Shown here: in pieces, positions 8,885 through 17,842 of the stretch
Layout of the letters: each line of letters opens with the position of its first letter
Numbering within the stretch: the stretch's first letter is position 1
The notes under the pieces: model-generated
The model's input: the letters and a program-made list of their open reading frames with translations, nothing else
The model's database searches: none
Told to the model about the DNA's origin: nothing
Position numbers and translations under genes: made by a program
Origin: Bacillus sp. SKDU12
Lineage (GTDB): Bacteria; Bacillota; Bacilli; Bacillales; Bacillaceae
Reading direction: 5' to 3'
Assembly (NCBI RefSeq): GCF_010093085.1
Contig: NZ_MSRC01000017.1
Location: forward strand, 1 to 64,000
Length of the DNA: 64,000 bases

Positions 8885-9445
8885 TTGTAACAATTAGGCC
8901 AGATGAATGCCGATTTGGTGCTCATTACAATACTGTGTGTATTTCATCATCTAGTGGTTGAGAGGGTCGCGGTGCAATGGAACCTTTCAAACGGTACATA
9001 CGCCAACAGTATTGATTTTCCGAATTTTAAAATAGTCAGCTCATAGATATACTTCTTTTGCTTTTTCTGAAATCCTTTTTTTATACGGTGAATGGGTTAA
9101 AAGCAGCTCAATATTCGGCAACGAAAAAGAGAATTTCGATTACACTGCGCAAATGGCTGTTCCGCGCGATGTACCAGAAGAGCTTACTTATTTGATTATC
9201 ATTGAGAATGGAAGCAATTGAGATTCCAATCAGTCTGAGTTTGCGTTCACACCCAGCTCAAATAACCCGGGTATGCTTGGCCTATTCTCTGGGTTGAAGT
9301 CACCTTTCGTGGGCACGCTGTTCGAATTCGTTTTGCTCTTAGAAATATGAAGCTGGGAATTGAGGCGGTAAAAGGAAACAGTGAAAAGCAAAATAAGAGT
9401 TCAGATCAGATGATAAAGCCGCACAGAAGGAAGTCTGCTGAAGAT
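8885..9445 (+). pseudogene. decayed coding remnants upstream of iolS
   Basis: About 600 bases with no intact gene. One frame around 9077-9221 reads LYGEWVKSSSIFGNEK, then DYTAQMAVPRDVPEEL, then TYLIIIENGSN and a stop. After a frame change, 9290-9445 reads FRGHAVRIRFALRNMK, then GIEAVKGNSEKQNKSS. These look like pieces of a protein gene broken by frameshifts and stops. I cannot identify the parent. In 168 the iol region lies at this point. Confidence 0.4.
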
Positions 9446-9448
9446 CAA

Positions 9449-9476
9449 GCACTCACAACATCGTGAGTGCTTTTGT
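9449..9476 (-). terminator. terminator of yxeB
   Basis: AGCACTCAC and GTGAGTGCT stem with flanking A/T, immediately downstream of yxeB. Confidence 0.85.
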
Positions 9477-9484
9477 CATGTCAT

Positions 9485-10441
9485 TTATTTCTGATTTTCT
9501 TTTTCCCGCTTCACAAGCATATCAGCAATTAAATCAATCTGTTTGCTGACGGCAATCGGGTCGTACGGATAGAAGGTGTTGAAGTCATTGATAAAGACAC
9601 GATTGTTCTTGACCGCATCGAGGTTTTTCCAAACGGATGAATCTTTTAGACGCTCAAGTGTTTTGTTTTCTCCATTCGGATTGTAATCGGTAATGAACAT
9701 ATAGTCTGCGGCATACTCAGGAATAACCTCTTGAGAGAGCTGTTTCATCTCTCCTTTTTTGATGACATCTTGTTCAATTTTTTCAGGCGCTTTTAAGCCG
9801 AGCGCATTGTATACGGCTTGGCCGCCGCGTCCGCTATTGTCATTGAATACCCAGAGTGCACCTTTGTCCGTGCTTTCAAAAATGCCAAAGGTCGCATCTT
9901 TGTCGATGACGCTGTCCACTTTCTTTTTGGCAGCTTCTGCTTTTTTATTAAAGTCATCCATAAATGATTTTGCATTGTCTTTCGCTCCTGTCATATCTCC
10001 AAACATGCTGACTGTATCCTGTACGTTTTTCGCTGTGTTAAAAGGGATGACAACAGTGGGAGCGATTTTCTTTAATTTATCGACGTTCTCCTCCTTCATG
10101 ACGACAATCAAATCAGGCTGAAGCTCCATCACTTTTTCAACGCTGATCGGATCACCGACGTCCTTTACTTCTTTCAGCTGTGATGTCAAAAATGGATTTC
10201 GAAATGACCATGATCCCGCGCCGACCACATTGGCTCCGACAGACAGCAATTCCCCAGCATAAAAATCAGTGACGATGCGTTTCGGATGCGCAGGAATTTC
10301 AACCTTCCCTTTTACTGAATTGTAAGTTCTCATGTCTGTCTTATCTGAAGCTGAATCACCTTTCGAGGCTGTACCGCTGCAAGCGCTGACAAACATCAGA
10401 AGCAATACCAGCAGGCCGGTAAGCAATGCTTTCTTTTTCAT
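9485..10441 (-). CDS. yxeB: iron-hydroxamate siderophore-binding lipoprotein YxeB, 318 aa
   Basis: Substrate-binding component of an ABC importer. Signal peptide MKKKALLTGLLVLLLMF ends in lipobox VSAC (lipid-anchored Cys ~22). The periplasmic-binding-protein fold of the FhuD/BtuF class spans the rest, with HPKRIVTDFYAGELLSVGANVVG early and the LERLKDSSVWKNLDAVKNNRVF motif late. In B. subtilis YxeB binds ferrioxamine and uses the FhuBGC permease encoded elsewhere. The ATG at 10441 was chosen for lipobox and ribosome site (GGGGGA). A Fur box covers the upstream region. Confidence 0.93.
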   Translation of the reverse strand: MKKKALLTGLLVLLLMFVSACSGTASKGDSASDKTDMRTYNSVKGKVEIPAHPKRIVTDFYAGELLSVGANVVGAGSWSFRNPFLTSQLKEVKDVGDPISVEKVMELQPDLIVVMKEENVDKLKKIAPTVVIPFNTAKNVQDTVSMFGDMTGAKDNAKSFMDDFNKKAEAAKKKVDSVIDKDATFGIFESTDKGALWVFNDNSGRGGQAVYNALGLKAPEKIEQDVIKKGEMKQLSQEVIPEYAADYMFITDYNPNGENKTLERLKDSSVWKNLDAVKNNRVFINDFNTFYPYDPIAVSKQIDLIADMLVKREKENQK

Positions 10442-10473
10442 CAAGAATCCCCCATACACTCTTTTATTAGTAA

Positions 10474-10488
10474 TGATTATCATTATCA
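10474..10488 (-). promoter_or_regulatory. Fur box of yxeB
   Basis: TGATTATCATTATCA matches the 7-1-7 Fur consensus TGATAATNATTATCA at 14 of 15 positions, 33 bases before the yxeB start. Expected to give iron-starvation induction. Confidence 0.88.
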
Positions 10489-10588
10489 ATTAATAATATA
10501 GCAAGAAACCCGCCCCTCGTCTATCACTATTTTACAGGTGACGTGATTTGTTTAATCGATTATTATAGGTAAATAGGAGGTGAAAAAT

Positions 10589-10987
10589 ATGGGAATTACG
10601 AAAAGAGGTGCCGCGTGGGAATGGCTTCATAGCTGGTGGATGCTGTTTATTTTCATGCCTTTTGCCATTACCAGTTTTTTTGCCTTTTTATTTATTGGCA
10701 TCAAGGTCAGAAATAGAAAGTGGATCATGTACGGAATCATTTATTTTTTAATTGTTGCGTTTGGTTTTGTTTTGCCCGCTCAGCTCGGCGTTTTTATTGT
10801 AGTCCCGTTATGGGCAGTGACCATTGTTCACGGGTTTAAAGTGCGTCCGCTGTATCTGATTCAGCTGGATGTCTATAAAGATAATGTGGAGGCAAGAGCC
10901 TTTGCTGAGGCAAGAAGTGAAGCCGAAAGCAGATTTGATGCGCCGAAACAGTCTATTCAAGATATACATATACGAAAAGAACAGTAA
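10589..10987 (+). CDS. yxeC: membrane protein YxeC, 132 aa
   Basis: Three or four hydrophobic helices (WWMLFIFMPFAITSFFAFLFIGI, WIMYGIIYFLIVAFGFVLP, LGVFIVVPLWAVTIVHGF) and a charged cytoplasmic C-terminal third ending in FAEARSEAESRFDAPKQSIQ. AGGAGG lies eight bases before the ATG at 10589; an in-frame GTG at 10580 overlaps the ribosome site and is unlikely. Place between yxeB and yxeD agrees with 168. Function unknown. Confidence 0.85.
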   Translation: MGITKRGAAWEWLHSWWMLFIFMPFAITSFFAFLFIGIKVRNRKWIMYGIIYFLIVAFGFVLPAQLGVFIVVPLWAVTIVHGFKVRPLYLIQLDVYKDNVEARAFAEARSEAESRFDAPKQSIQDIHIRKEQ

Positions 10988-10990
10988 GAA

Positions 10991-11025
10991 AAAGCTCAAC
11001 ACAATGCAGTGTTGAGCTTTTTCTA
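10991..11025. terminator. bidirectional terminator, yxeC/yxeD
   Basis: AAAGCTCAACACTGC-type stem (AGCTCAACAC/GTGTTGAGCT) with T-runs on both sides. Confidence 0.88.
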
Positions 11026-11027
11026 TG

Positions 11028-11381
11028 TTACTGCTGATAGGTATGCTGCTGGAATGGCGTGTGTTGGCCGAATGGAAGTGTTGATATATTTGTGTTCATG
11101 CCGCTGGATTGTCCAGTGAGTTCTTGCTGCATTTGGTTGCACATATTGACAACCTGCTGGCATTTTTGAATAGCCATGTCGTGCCCGTGCAACGCTTGTT
11201 GAATCGTATGCGCAGCTTGTTGTTCATGGGTCAGAACCTGCTGGAGCATTTGGATATTTTGCTGCTCCTGGTGAAGCATTTGGCGGTATTGCTGGCTGCT
11301 TTGCTGTGTTTGCTGAATGAGCTGCTGAGCAGTCTGTCGGCATTGATTCAGCTGCTGCAAGCCGTGTTGTGTAGTATGCAT
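11028..11381 (-). CDS. yxeD: Gln-rich protein YxeD, 117 aa
   Basis: Very glutamine-rich (QQLNQCRQTAQQLIQQTQQ and later), helical through most of its length, with three cysteines at NQCRQ, IQKCQQ and NMCNQM and a Pro/Thr tail. In B. subtilis yxeD is linked to sporulation. It is transcribed like yxeE, another spore-type protein, ~250 bases away. Function unknown; a coat or forespore-associated protein is plausible from composition only. Confidence 0.82.
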   Translation of the reverse strand: MHTTQHGLQQLNQCRQTAQQLIQQTQQSSQQYRQMLHQEQQNIQMLQQVLTHEQQAAHTIQQALHGHDMAIQKCQQVVNMCNQMQQELTGQSSGMNTNISTLPFGQHTPFQQHTYQQ

Positions 11382-11627
11382 GAATTACCCCTCCGTGTAA
11401 TCGATTGACGTGAGTCGGTATTATCATGCAACTTCAATGAAAAGAAATGCTGCAAATGAGAAACTACAATTATTTTCCTTATCCCCATATCTTTGAATGA
11501 AAACAGTAAAGATTGTATACTTGTATAAACCCTTTTTATGTAAATGCGCCGCATTAAAAAACATAAGAAGTGCGGAAAACGAAATCCTCGAATCGGGAAA
11601 ATCGTATTCCGCTTTTTTCTTGCTGCT

Positions 11628-11996
11628 TCAAAAACCGCCTTCACCTGCAGTAAATGGGATATTCAGCCTGTTTTCTACTGTGCGGAGGCGTTGATTGAGC
11701 CGGTTTAAGCGGCGTGTATGGCGTTCAACAGCCTGGCTTAACTGATTGACCTGTTCGGCCATCCGTGCAATTTCCTGATTTTGACGGCGGTCTTCATTCG
11801 TGAGGCGTGTTAATTCTCTTGTTTGCTGTTCGTTTTGCCGTTCAAGCGCGGCAACTCTTCTTTCTAACGCGGACGGCTGTCTGTCCGCCTGATAGGGATC
11901 ATAATAATCCGGCTGCGGATAAGAATTGTATTCATATTGGCTATAGTAAGGTTCCTGCTGAGGCAGCTGCGGGCTGTAATATTGGTAAGGATTCAT
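11628..11996 (-). CDS. yxeE: spore-associated protein YxeE, 122 aa
   Basis: The N-terminal third is Tyr/Pro/Gln-rich ([20 protein letters not shown], then YDPYQ), typical of spore coat and inner-spore proteins. The rest is a coiled coil ([20 protein letters not shown], then [20 protein letters not shown]). Start: ATG at 11996 is nine bases from AAGGAG; the ATG at 12005 abuts the ribosome site. B. subtilis YxeE is reported as an inner spore coat protein of about 121 residues. Sporulation control is expected but no sigma-K/E promoter was identified with certainty. Confidence 0.85.
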   Translation of the reverse strand: MNPYQYYSPQLPQQEPYYSQYEYNSYPQPDYYDPYQADRQPSALERRVAALERQNEQQTRELTRLTNEDRRQNQEIARMAEQVNQLSQAVERHTRRLNRLNQRLRTVENRLNIPFTAGEGGF

Positions 11997-12233
11997 GTAA
12001 TCCATCTCCTTAAAAAATGTAGGTGAATTCCTTATAACTTATGTAGTCATTGGCACAGTGCCACGGCATGTGCCTAAAAAGGTGAGAAAGGACAGCAAAA
12101 CGAGAAACGCGTCGTTTTATGACGGAATCTCCGCTCTTCTTACCCGCTAAAAAGAGGAGAAAACGGGACATGGATATTAGAAGCAAAGCAGCGATAACAA
12201 GAATCAAATCAAACACCAGTAAGGAGGAGACAT

Positions 12234-12794
12234 ATGAGAAATAAAAAAGCTGAAAGCCTGGTGATTACAGGACTCATTTTACATATCATTCAATGGGGAT
12301 TTATATTATGGGCTTTTCTCAAGATCAAACATCTATTTAGTGACTATACGATTTATAACCCAAATGTCGTCGGCGGATCAATGCAGTCCTTATCGTTTGT
12401 ACAAATGCTGCGGTCTATGATCTATTCAGGGGCCTTTGTGAATTATGTGTTGTTTTTTGCGCTTATTACGCTGATGTATTGTGCAGTTCTTCATGCTATC
12501 TTGATTGTTCTGGAAATGACCGCTTACATCATGATCAGACGAAATCCCGCCTCTGCATGGGGATTCTTTTTGACGGCGGCGGGTGTGAAGCTTGCCGTCT
12601 TGAATATCACCGGTATTCCTTTTATAGCTGCCGGCTTCCTGCTGATGAAACAGGAAAAAGCAGAAAACGGCGGCATGGAGACAGAAAGAAAGCAAAAACC
12701 GCGCACACGCATCCGAAGACAAGGGCGGCGTCTGCATAAAACGCGGAGAAAACCATCTCTTCCAGTTGAATATCAAAAAGAAAAAACGATATGA
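12234..12794 (+). CDS. yxeG: membrane protein YxeG, 186 aa
   Basis: Four hydrophobic helices in residues 9-145 (ESLVITGLILHIIQWGFILWAFLKI; FVNYVLFFALITLMYCAVLHAILIVLEMTAYIMI; WGFFLTAAGVKLAVLNITGIPFIAAGFLLM), then a very basic tail (PRTRIRRQGRRLHKTRRKPS). Ribosome site AGGAGGAGA before the ATG. It precedes yxeH by 39 bases, so the two may be cotranscribed. The symbol is from synteny. Function unknown. Confidence 0.75.
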   Translation: MRNKKAESLVITGLILHIIQWGFILWAFLKIKHLFSDYTIYNPNVVGGSMQSLSFVQMLRSMIYSGAFVNYVLFFALITLMYCAVLHAILIVLEMTAYIMIRRNPASAWGFFLTAAGVKLAVLNITGIPFIAAGFLLMKQEKAENGGMETERKQKPRTRIRRQGRRLHKTRRKPSLPVEYQKEKTI

Positions 12795-12833
12795 TGAGAC
12801 TATAGCCTGAAAACGACACGAAGGAGATGCGGA

Positions 12834-13646
12834 ATGTATAAACTAATTGCAATTGATATGGATGGAACCCTTTTAAATGATCGTCATGAAGTCACAGAGG
12901 AAGTCCGCGACGCGCTTCACGCGGCAAAAGCGGAAGGCGTGAAAATTGTGCTTTGCACCGGCCGGCCTATCGGGGGTGTGCGAAGATACTTAGATGAATT
13001 GAATCTTATTGAAGAAGGCGATTATGTCATCGCGTATAACGGAGCGCTTGTTCAAAATACGCATACAAATGAAGTGGTTACGGAGCTGTCTCTCGGTTAT
13101 GAGGATTTGACTTCATTATATGACCTGAGCCTAGAGCTGAAGACGCCGATGCATTTCTTTGATACATCTAACCTGTATACGCCTAACCGCGATATCAGCG
13201 AATTTACTGTATACGAATCGTATGTGACACAAGTGCCGCTCCATTTCCGCAAGATGGATGAAGTGCCAAAAGATATCCTCATTCCGAAAGTGATGTTTAT
13301 TGATAAACCGGAGAACTTAAGCTGCGTCATTACCTCGATTCCAAATGACGTGAGGGAAAAATACACGATGGTTAGAAGCGCGCCTTTCTTTTATGAAATT
13401 CTTCATCCCGAAGCCAGCAAAGGAAATGCTGTGCGCCAGCTGTCGCAGCTGCTCGGAATTGAGCAGGCCGAAGTCATGTGCATAGGTGACAACGGAAACG
13501 ACCTGACAATGATTGAATGGGCGGGCTGCGGCGTTGCCATGGCAAACGCCATCCCGGAAGTATTGGAAGCTGCAAACTTTCAAACACGTTCCAATAATGA
13601 ACATGGTGTTGCGCACGCGATTCATGAGTTTGTTTTGGCGAAATAA
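12834..13646 (+). CDS. yxeH: HAD-superfamily Cof-type phosphatase YxeH, 270 aa
   Basis: Cytoplasmic sugar-phosphate phosphatase of the Cof/HAD-IIB class. Motif I IDMDGTLLND (8-17) with nucleophile Asp, motif II CTGRP, motif III Lys in SKGNAVRQL and motif IV GDNGNDLTMIEWAG. The C2-type cap lies between motifs II and III. B. subtilis YxeH matches in length; broad activity on sugar phosphates is the family expectation. Ends in a strong terminator. Confidence 0.93.
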   Translation: MYKLIAIDMDGTLLNDRHEVTEEVRDALHAAKAEGVKIVLCTGRPIGGVRRYLDELNLIEEGDYVIAYNGALVQNTHTNEVVTELSLGYEDLTSLYDLSLELKTPMHFFDTSNLYTPNRDISEFTVYESYVTQVPLHFRKMDEVPKDILIPKVMFIDKPENLSCVITSIPNDVREKYTMVRSAPFFYEILHPEASKGNAVRQLSQLLGIEQAEVMCIGDNGNDLTMIEWAGCGVAMANAIPEVLEAANFQTRSNNEHGVAHAIHEFVLAK

Positions 13647-13649
13647 TGA

Positions 13650-13682
13650 AACCCAGCCTTGTAAAAGGCTGGGTTTTTGTTT
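13650..13682 (+). terminator. terminator of yxeH
   Basis: AACCCAGCCTT and AAGGCTGGGTT stem followed by T-rich sequence. Confidence 0.9.
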
Positions 13683-13875
13683 ATCGGTCTCACACAATGA
13701 GAACATTCACTCCGTTAAATGCTTGGCATTGTGCAGTTTTCAGAAAGGGAATATATCATTTCTGATTGGCAACTACATGCCTCAGCAAAAAACGGCTAAA
13801 GCAGAAACTGTTTCAAGCTTTAAGTAATCGGGAATGTAGATGTAATGATTCTGTCTGTGAAAGAGGGTTGGACAC

Positions 13876-14703
13876 ATGGCCGTGAAAGACCAGAGTATGT
13901 CAAAAATCAAACAGGGAGCCAAGCCTTTGGTCAAGCAATTTGGACGGCTTGGTTATTTTTCATTCGGCGGTGTTTTTATCCTGCTCGGGATTCTGGCATT
14001 TATGACGGCATCAGGTGCAGGCAGCGCAAAAGATTCGAACGGAGCGCTCCGCACCTTATCGCACATGCCGTACGGATCCATTTTGCTTTTTTTCATTGGC
14101 GTCGGTCTCATCGGTTATGTGATCTGGATGGTGCTGAGCGCCCTCAAGGATACGGAGGGTCACGGAACAAGCAGGCGCGGCCTGTCACGGAGAATGGGGA
14201 ATTTTTTCAGTGCCGTTGTTTACGCATCCATTGCTTGGAATGCCTTGCGATTAGTGTTTGGCCATGGCAACAGCGGCACTTCTGAACAGACGTGGTCCGC
14301 TTATGTATTGGCGCAGCCATTCGGCCGAGGGCTCACAGGGCTGGCAGGTGCAGGCTTTATTTTATTTGCGATTGTTCAATTTTTGAAAAGTGTCCGGGCT
14401 ACTTTTATGAAAGAATTCGATACGTCAAAAATGAATAGACAGATGATATGCATTACAAAAAACATCGGACGCGCAGGCAATATCGCCCGCGCAATTATTT
14501 TCTCGGCCATCGGCTATTTTCTCATAAAAACAGCCATGACCGCTGATCCTGACGACACACGAGGCTTTGACGGTGCACTCGCTGAACTCGCACAGCAGCC
14601 GCATGGCAAAATGATGCTGTCTATTTTGGCGTGCGGGCTGATTTTATATGGATTGTACGCGATTATGAAAGGCGTTTATCAGCATATGACATGGGAGGAA
14701 TAA
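13876..14703 (+). CDS. yxxB: DUF1206 membrane protein, YxxB-like, 275 aa
   Basis: Three DUF1206 repeats, each a pair of membrane helices opened by a Phe/Gly motif: FGRLGYFSFGGVFILLGILAF, then GNFFSAVVYASIAWNALRLVF, then GRAGNIARAIIFSAIGYFLI, each followed by a Pro/Gly-rich loop and a second helix (for example PFGRGLTGLAGAGFILFAIV). Function unknown; such proteins occur in stress-induced operons. GAGGG precedes the ATG. The symbol follows the neighbourhood of deoR in 168. Confidence 0.78.
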   Translation: MAVKDQSMSKIKQGAKPLVKQFGRLGYFSFGGVFILLGILAFMTASGAGSAKDSNGALRTLSHMPYGSILLFFIGVGLIGYVIWMVLSALKDTEGHGTSRRGLSRRMGNFFSAVVYASIAWNALRLVFGHGNSGTSEQTWSAYVLAQPFGRGLTGLAGAGFILFAIVQFLKSVRATFMKEFDTSKMNRQMICITKNIGRAGNIARAIIFSAIGYFLIKTAMTADPDDTRGFDGALAELAQQPHGKMMLSILACGLILYGLYAIMKGVYQHMTWEE

Positions 14704-14704
14704 G

Positions 14705-14738
14705 CTCTGGGCAAACGCGTCCAGAGCGTTTTTCAGTT
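14705..14738 (+). terminator. terminator after the DUF1206 gene
   Basis: GCTCTGG and CCAGAGC stem followed by GTTTTT. Confidence 0.8.
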
Positions 14739-14835
14739 TCTCAGAAATCAGGTGGATGAAAGCGGGGGCCAGCCTGTATAATAAAAGCAGATCGAGAGCA
14801 GTTTCATCATGAACTGATCCACAAGGAGGTGCGGA

Positions 14836-15777
14836 ATGGATCGGGAAAAACAACAACTAAGCATAGAAGCGGCAAGGCTTTACTATCAGTCTGACTACAG
14901 TCAGCAGCAAATTGCTGAGCAGCTCAACATTTCAAGGCCGACCGTTTCCCGGCTGCTGCAATATGCAAAGGAAAAAGGGTTTGTCCAGATTCGCGTCATC
15001 GACCCTTTTGAGGATTTGGATGCGCTCGGTTCCATGCTTAAAGAGAAATACGGGCTTCTCGAGGCGCATGTTGTCTTTTCCCCGACACCCGATTATATAG
15101 AAATCACACATCACCTAAGCCGCTATGGTGCAGAATATATTCATGAAACGGTCAATGACGGCGACATTGTCGGTGTCAGCTGGGGAACCACCATGTACCA
15201 AATCGCGCAAAACATGCTGCCAAAGCAGGTGAAAGGCGTTGAGGTCGTTCAGCTGAAAGGCGGCATCAGCCACTCTCAGGTAAACACGTATTCCGCCGAA
15301 ACGATTCAGCTGTTTGCAGAGGCTTTTCAAACGGTTCCGCGTTATCTCCCGCTTCCCGTCGTGTTTGATCATGCGGATGTGAAGCGAATGGTAGAGAAAG
15401 ACCGTCATATTGAGCGGATCATTGAGATGGGCAAACAGGCAAATATCGCTCTCTTTACAGTGGGAACTGTCCGTGATGAAGCCCTGTTATTCCGGCTTGG
15501 CTATTTTAATGAAGAAGAGAAAGCACTGCTGAAAACACAGGCCGTCGGAGATATCTGTTCACGCTTTTTTGATGCGAGAGGGAATGTTTGCAGCAAGGCT
15601 ATCAATGACCGGACCATCGGTGTCGAGCTTGAAGACCTCAGGCTGAAGGAGCGCTCCATTTTAGTGGCTGGAGGGAGCAGAAAAGTGTCGTCCATACATG
15701 GTGCATTAACTGGAAAATATGCCAACGTATTAATCATTGACCAGCACACCGCAAGGGCGCTTGTTAATGGTTTGTGA
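14836..15777 (+). CDS. deoR: deoxyribonucleoside regulator DeoR (SorC family), 313 aa
   Basis: Repressor of dra-nupC-pdp, relieved by deoxyribose 5-phosphate in B. subtilis. Despite its name it belongs to the SorC family: HTH at residues 23-47 (SQQQIAEQLNISRPTVSRLL) and a phosphosugar-binding domain from ~60 to the end, with VGVSWGTTMYQIAQ and the late VAGGSRKVSSIHGALTGKYAN motif. Ribosome site GGAGGTG. The operon with its DeoR operator begins 100 bases downstream. Confidence 0.95.
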   Translation: MDREKQQLSIEAARLYYQSDYSQQQIAEQLNISRPTVSRLLQYAKEKGFVQIRVIDPFEDLDALGSMLKEKYGLLEAHVVFSPTPDYIEITHHLSRYGAEYIHETVNDGDIVGVSWGTTMYQIAQNMLPKQVKGVEVVQLKGGISHSQVNTYSAETIQLFAEAFQTVPRYLPLPVVFDHADVKRMVEKDRHIERIIEMGKQANIALFTVGTVRDEALLFRLGYFNEEEKALLKTQAVGDICSRFFDARGNVCSKAINDRTIGVELEDLRLKERSILVAGGSRKVSSIHGALTGKYANVLIIDQHTARALVNGL

Positions 15778-15793
15778 CACGCGCAAACCGTTC

Positions 15794-15846
15794 GCTGAAC
15801 AAAATTTCATTTACTAATTTACATATGTTCAAAAGTCGGTTATGCT
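15794..15846 (+). promoter_or_regulatory. dra promoter and DeoR operator
   Basis: TTTACA (15818-15823) and TATGCT (15841-15846) have a 17-base spacer. GCTGAACAAAATTTCATT (15794-15811) matches the B. subtilis DeoR palindrome ATTGAACAAAATTTCAAT closely and sits at about -60 to -43, the reported position. Confidence 0.8.
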
Positions 15847-15882
15847 AAAAAATATCTTAACAAAAAAGGAAGTGTGCGAAGG

Positions 15883-16554
15883 ATGTCATTAGCTCACATA
15901 ATTGATCATACAGCTTTGAAACCGCATACACAAAAAGCGGACATTCTAACATTAATCGAAGAAGCGAAAGCATACAAATTTGCGTCAGTATGTGTTAATC
16001 CGACTTGGGTGGAGCTTGCTGCAAAGGAGCTTAAGGGAACTGGAGTTGACGTTTGTACGGTCATCGGCTTCCCGCTCGGTGCCAATACAACGGAAACAAA
16101 AGCGTTCGAAACAAAAGATGCGATTTCAAAAGGCGCCACTGAAGTGGACATGGTTATTAATATTGCCGCTTTGAAAGATAAAGAAGATGACGTGGTGGAA
16201 GCGGATATCCGCGGTGTGGTGGAAGCCGCAGCCGGAAAAGCGCTTGTCAAAGTCATTATCGAAACATGCCTTCTGACTGATGAGGAAAAAGAACGAGCTT
16301 GCCGTTTAGCAGTTTCAGCGGGTGCGGATTTTGTGAAAACATCAACAGGCTTCTCTACAGGCGGCGCAACAAAAGAAGACATCGCCTTAATGCGAAAAAC
16401 AGTAGGGCCTGATATCGGCGTGAAAGCATCCGGCGGTGTCAGAACGAAAGAAGATGTAGACACGATGGTCGAGGCGGGCGCAAGCCGAATCGGCGCCAGC
16501 GCAGGTGTCTCTATTGTCAAAGGAGAACATGCAACAGGCGGAGACAACTACTAA
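15883..16554 (+). CDS. dra: deoxyribose-phosphate aldolase Dra (DeoC), 223 aa
   Basis: Class I aldolase cleaving deoxyribose 5-phosphate to glyceraldehyde 3-phosphate and acetaldehyde. TIM barrel; Schiff-base Lys152 in FVKTSTGF, Asp89 in EVDMVINI, Lys123 in LVKVIIE, phosphate loop in [11 protein letters not shown]. The ATG at 15883 gives the 223 residues of B. subtilis Dra; an upstream in-frame GTG at 15874 is part of the ribosome-site region. First gene of dra-nupC-pdp. Confidence 0.96.
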   Translation: MSLAHIIDHTALKPHTQKADILTLIEEAKAYKFASVCVNPTWVELAAKELKGTGVDVCTVIGFPLGANTTETKAFETKDAISKGATEVDMVINIAALKDKEDDVVEADIRGVVEAAAGKALVKVIIETCLLTDEEKERACRLAVSAGADFVKTSTGFSTGGATKEDIALMRKTVGPDIGVKASGGVRTKEDVDTMVEAGASRIGASAGVSIVKGEHATGGDNY

Positions 16555-16631
16555 AAAGCTGGTGGGCAGACTGCTTTCCATTTTCTGAGGGAAAAATTTT
16601 CGCAAGCTAATACAAATAAAGGAGAACACAT

Positions 16632-17813
16632 ATGAAGTATTTGATTGGGATTATCGGTTTAATCGTGTTTTTAGGCCTTGCGTGGATCGCAAGCAGCGGG
16701 AAAAAAAGAATTAAGATCCGCCCAATTGTTATTATGCTCATTTTGCAATTTATTCTTGGCTACATTCTCCTCAATACCGGAATAGGGAATTTCCTCGTCG
16801 GAGGGTTTGCGAAAGGATTCGATTACCTGCTCGGATACGCGGCAGAAGGAATCAACTTTGTGTTTGGCGGTCTGGTGAATGCGGATCAAACGACATTCTT
16901 TATGAATGTTCTCTTGCCAATCGTGTTTATTTCCGCTCTGATCGGGATTTTGCAAAAGTGGAAGATCCTTCCTTTTATTATCAGATATATCGGTCTTGCC
17001 CTCAGCAAGATAAACGGTATGGGAAGACTGGAATCATATAACGCAGTTGCTTCTGCTATTTTAGGGCAATCGGAAGTATTTATTTCCTTGAAGAAAGAAC
17101 TTGGCCTTTTAAATCAGCAGCGCTTGTATACATTGTGCGCTTCTGCAATGTCAACCGTATCCATGTCAATCGTCGGTGCGTATATGACGATGCTGAAACC
17201 GGAATATGTCGTAACAGCGCTGGTCTTGAATTTATTTGGCGGTTTCATTATTGCTTCCATTATTAATCCTTACGAGGTTGCCAAAGAAGAGGATATGCTT
17301 CGTGTTGAAGAAGAAGAAAAACAATCCTTCTTCGAAGTGCTCGGAGAATACATCCTTGACGGCTTCAAAGTAGCGGTTGTTGTCGCTGCGATGCTGATTG
17401 GATTTGTCGCGATTATCGCCCTCATTAACGGCATTTTCAACGCGGTATTCGGTATTTCCTTCCAAGACATCCTTGGATATGTGTTTGCTCCATTTGCTTT
17501 CCTTGTTGGTATCCCATGGAATGAAGCTGTTAATGCGGGAAGCATTATGGCAACAAAAATGGTATCCAACGAATTTGTCGCCATGACGTCGCTCACGCAA
17601 AACGGCTTCCATTTCAGCGGCCGTACAACAGCGATTGTATCGGTATTCCTTGTGTCATTTGCAAACTTCTCCTCGATCGGAATCATTGCCGGAGCGGTGA
17701 AAGGACTGAATGAAAAGCAAGGAAATGTCGTCGCTCGTTTCGGTCTGAAATTATTATACGGCGCTACGCTTGTCAGCTTTTTATCAGCGGCAATTGTGGG
17801 CTTGATTTACTGA
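16632..17813 (+). CDS. nupC: pyrimidine nucleoside transporter NupC, 393 aa
   Basis: Concentrative (H+-coupled) nucleoside transporter. N-terminal helices, then the Nucleos_tra2 core with [20 protein letters not shown] (Gln/Glu of the substrate site), the gate region [19 protein letters not shown] and NEFVAMTS. C-terminal helices contain the [20 protein letters not shown] motif. AAAGGAGA before the ATG. It imports the deoxyribonucleosides that Pdp and Dra degrade. It is a homologue of NupG at 38.5 kb but carries no purine riboswitch. Confidence 0.95.
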   Translation: MKYLIGIIGLIVFLGLAWIASSGKKRIKIRPIVIMLILQFILGYILLNTGIGNFLVGGFAKGFDYLLGYAAEGINFVFGGLVNADQTTFFMNVLLPIVFISALIGILQKWKILPFIIRYIGLALSKINGMGRLESYNAVASAILGQSEVFISLKKELGLLNQQRLYTLCASAMSTVSMSIVGAYMTMLKPEYVVTALVLNLFGGFIIASIINPYEVAKEEDMLRVEEEEKQSFFEVLGEYILDGFKVAVVVAAMLIGFVAIIALINGIFNAVFGISFQDILGYVFAPFAFLVGIPWNEAVNAGSIMATKMVSNEFVAMTSLTQNGFHFSGRTTAIVSVFLVSFANFSSIGIIAGAVKGLNEKQGNVVARFGLKLLYGATLVSFLSAAIVGLIY

Positions 17814-17842
17814 ACATAATTGAAAAGGATCGGTGACTATAC

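Noticed and set aside
11109..11408. Leu-rich 99-aa frame opposite yxeD
   Set aside because: Antisense of the CAG/CAA glutamine codons of yxeD gives Leu-rich sequence; no ribosome site.
12010..12216. Minus-strand 68-aa frame with hydrophobic start (MFDLILVIAALLLISM)
   Set aside because: No ribosome site on that strand; it overlaps the yxeG promoter region. Hydrophobic look alone is not enough.
13845..14285. 146-aa frame overlapping the DUF1206 gene
   Set aside because: Out-of-frame shadow of a clear membrane-protein gene with better start and family signature.
15906..16547. 213-aa frame opposite dra, and a similar one opposite pdp (17983-18624)
   Set aside because: Long antisense frames caused by codon bias of strongly conserved genes; no start signals and no family match.
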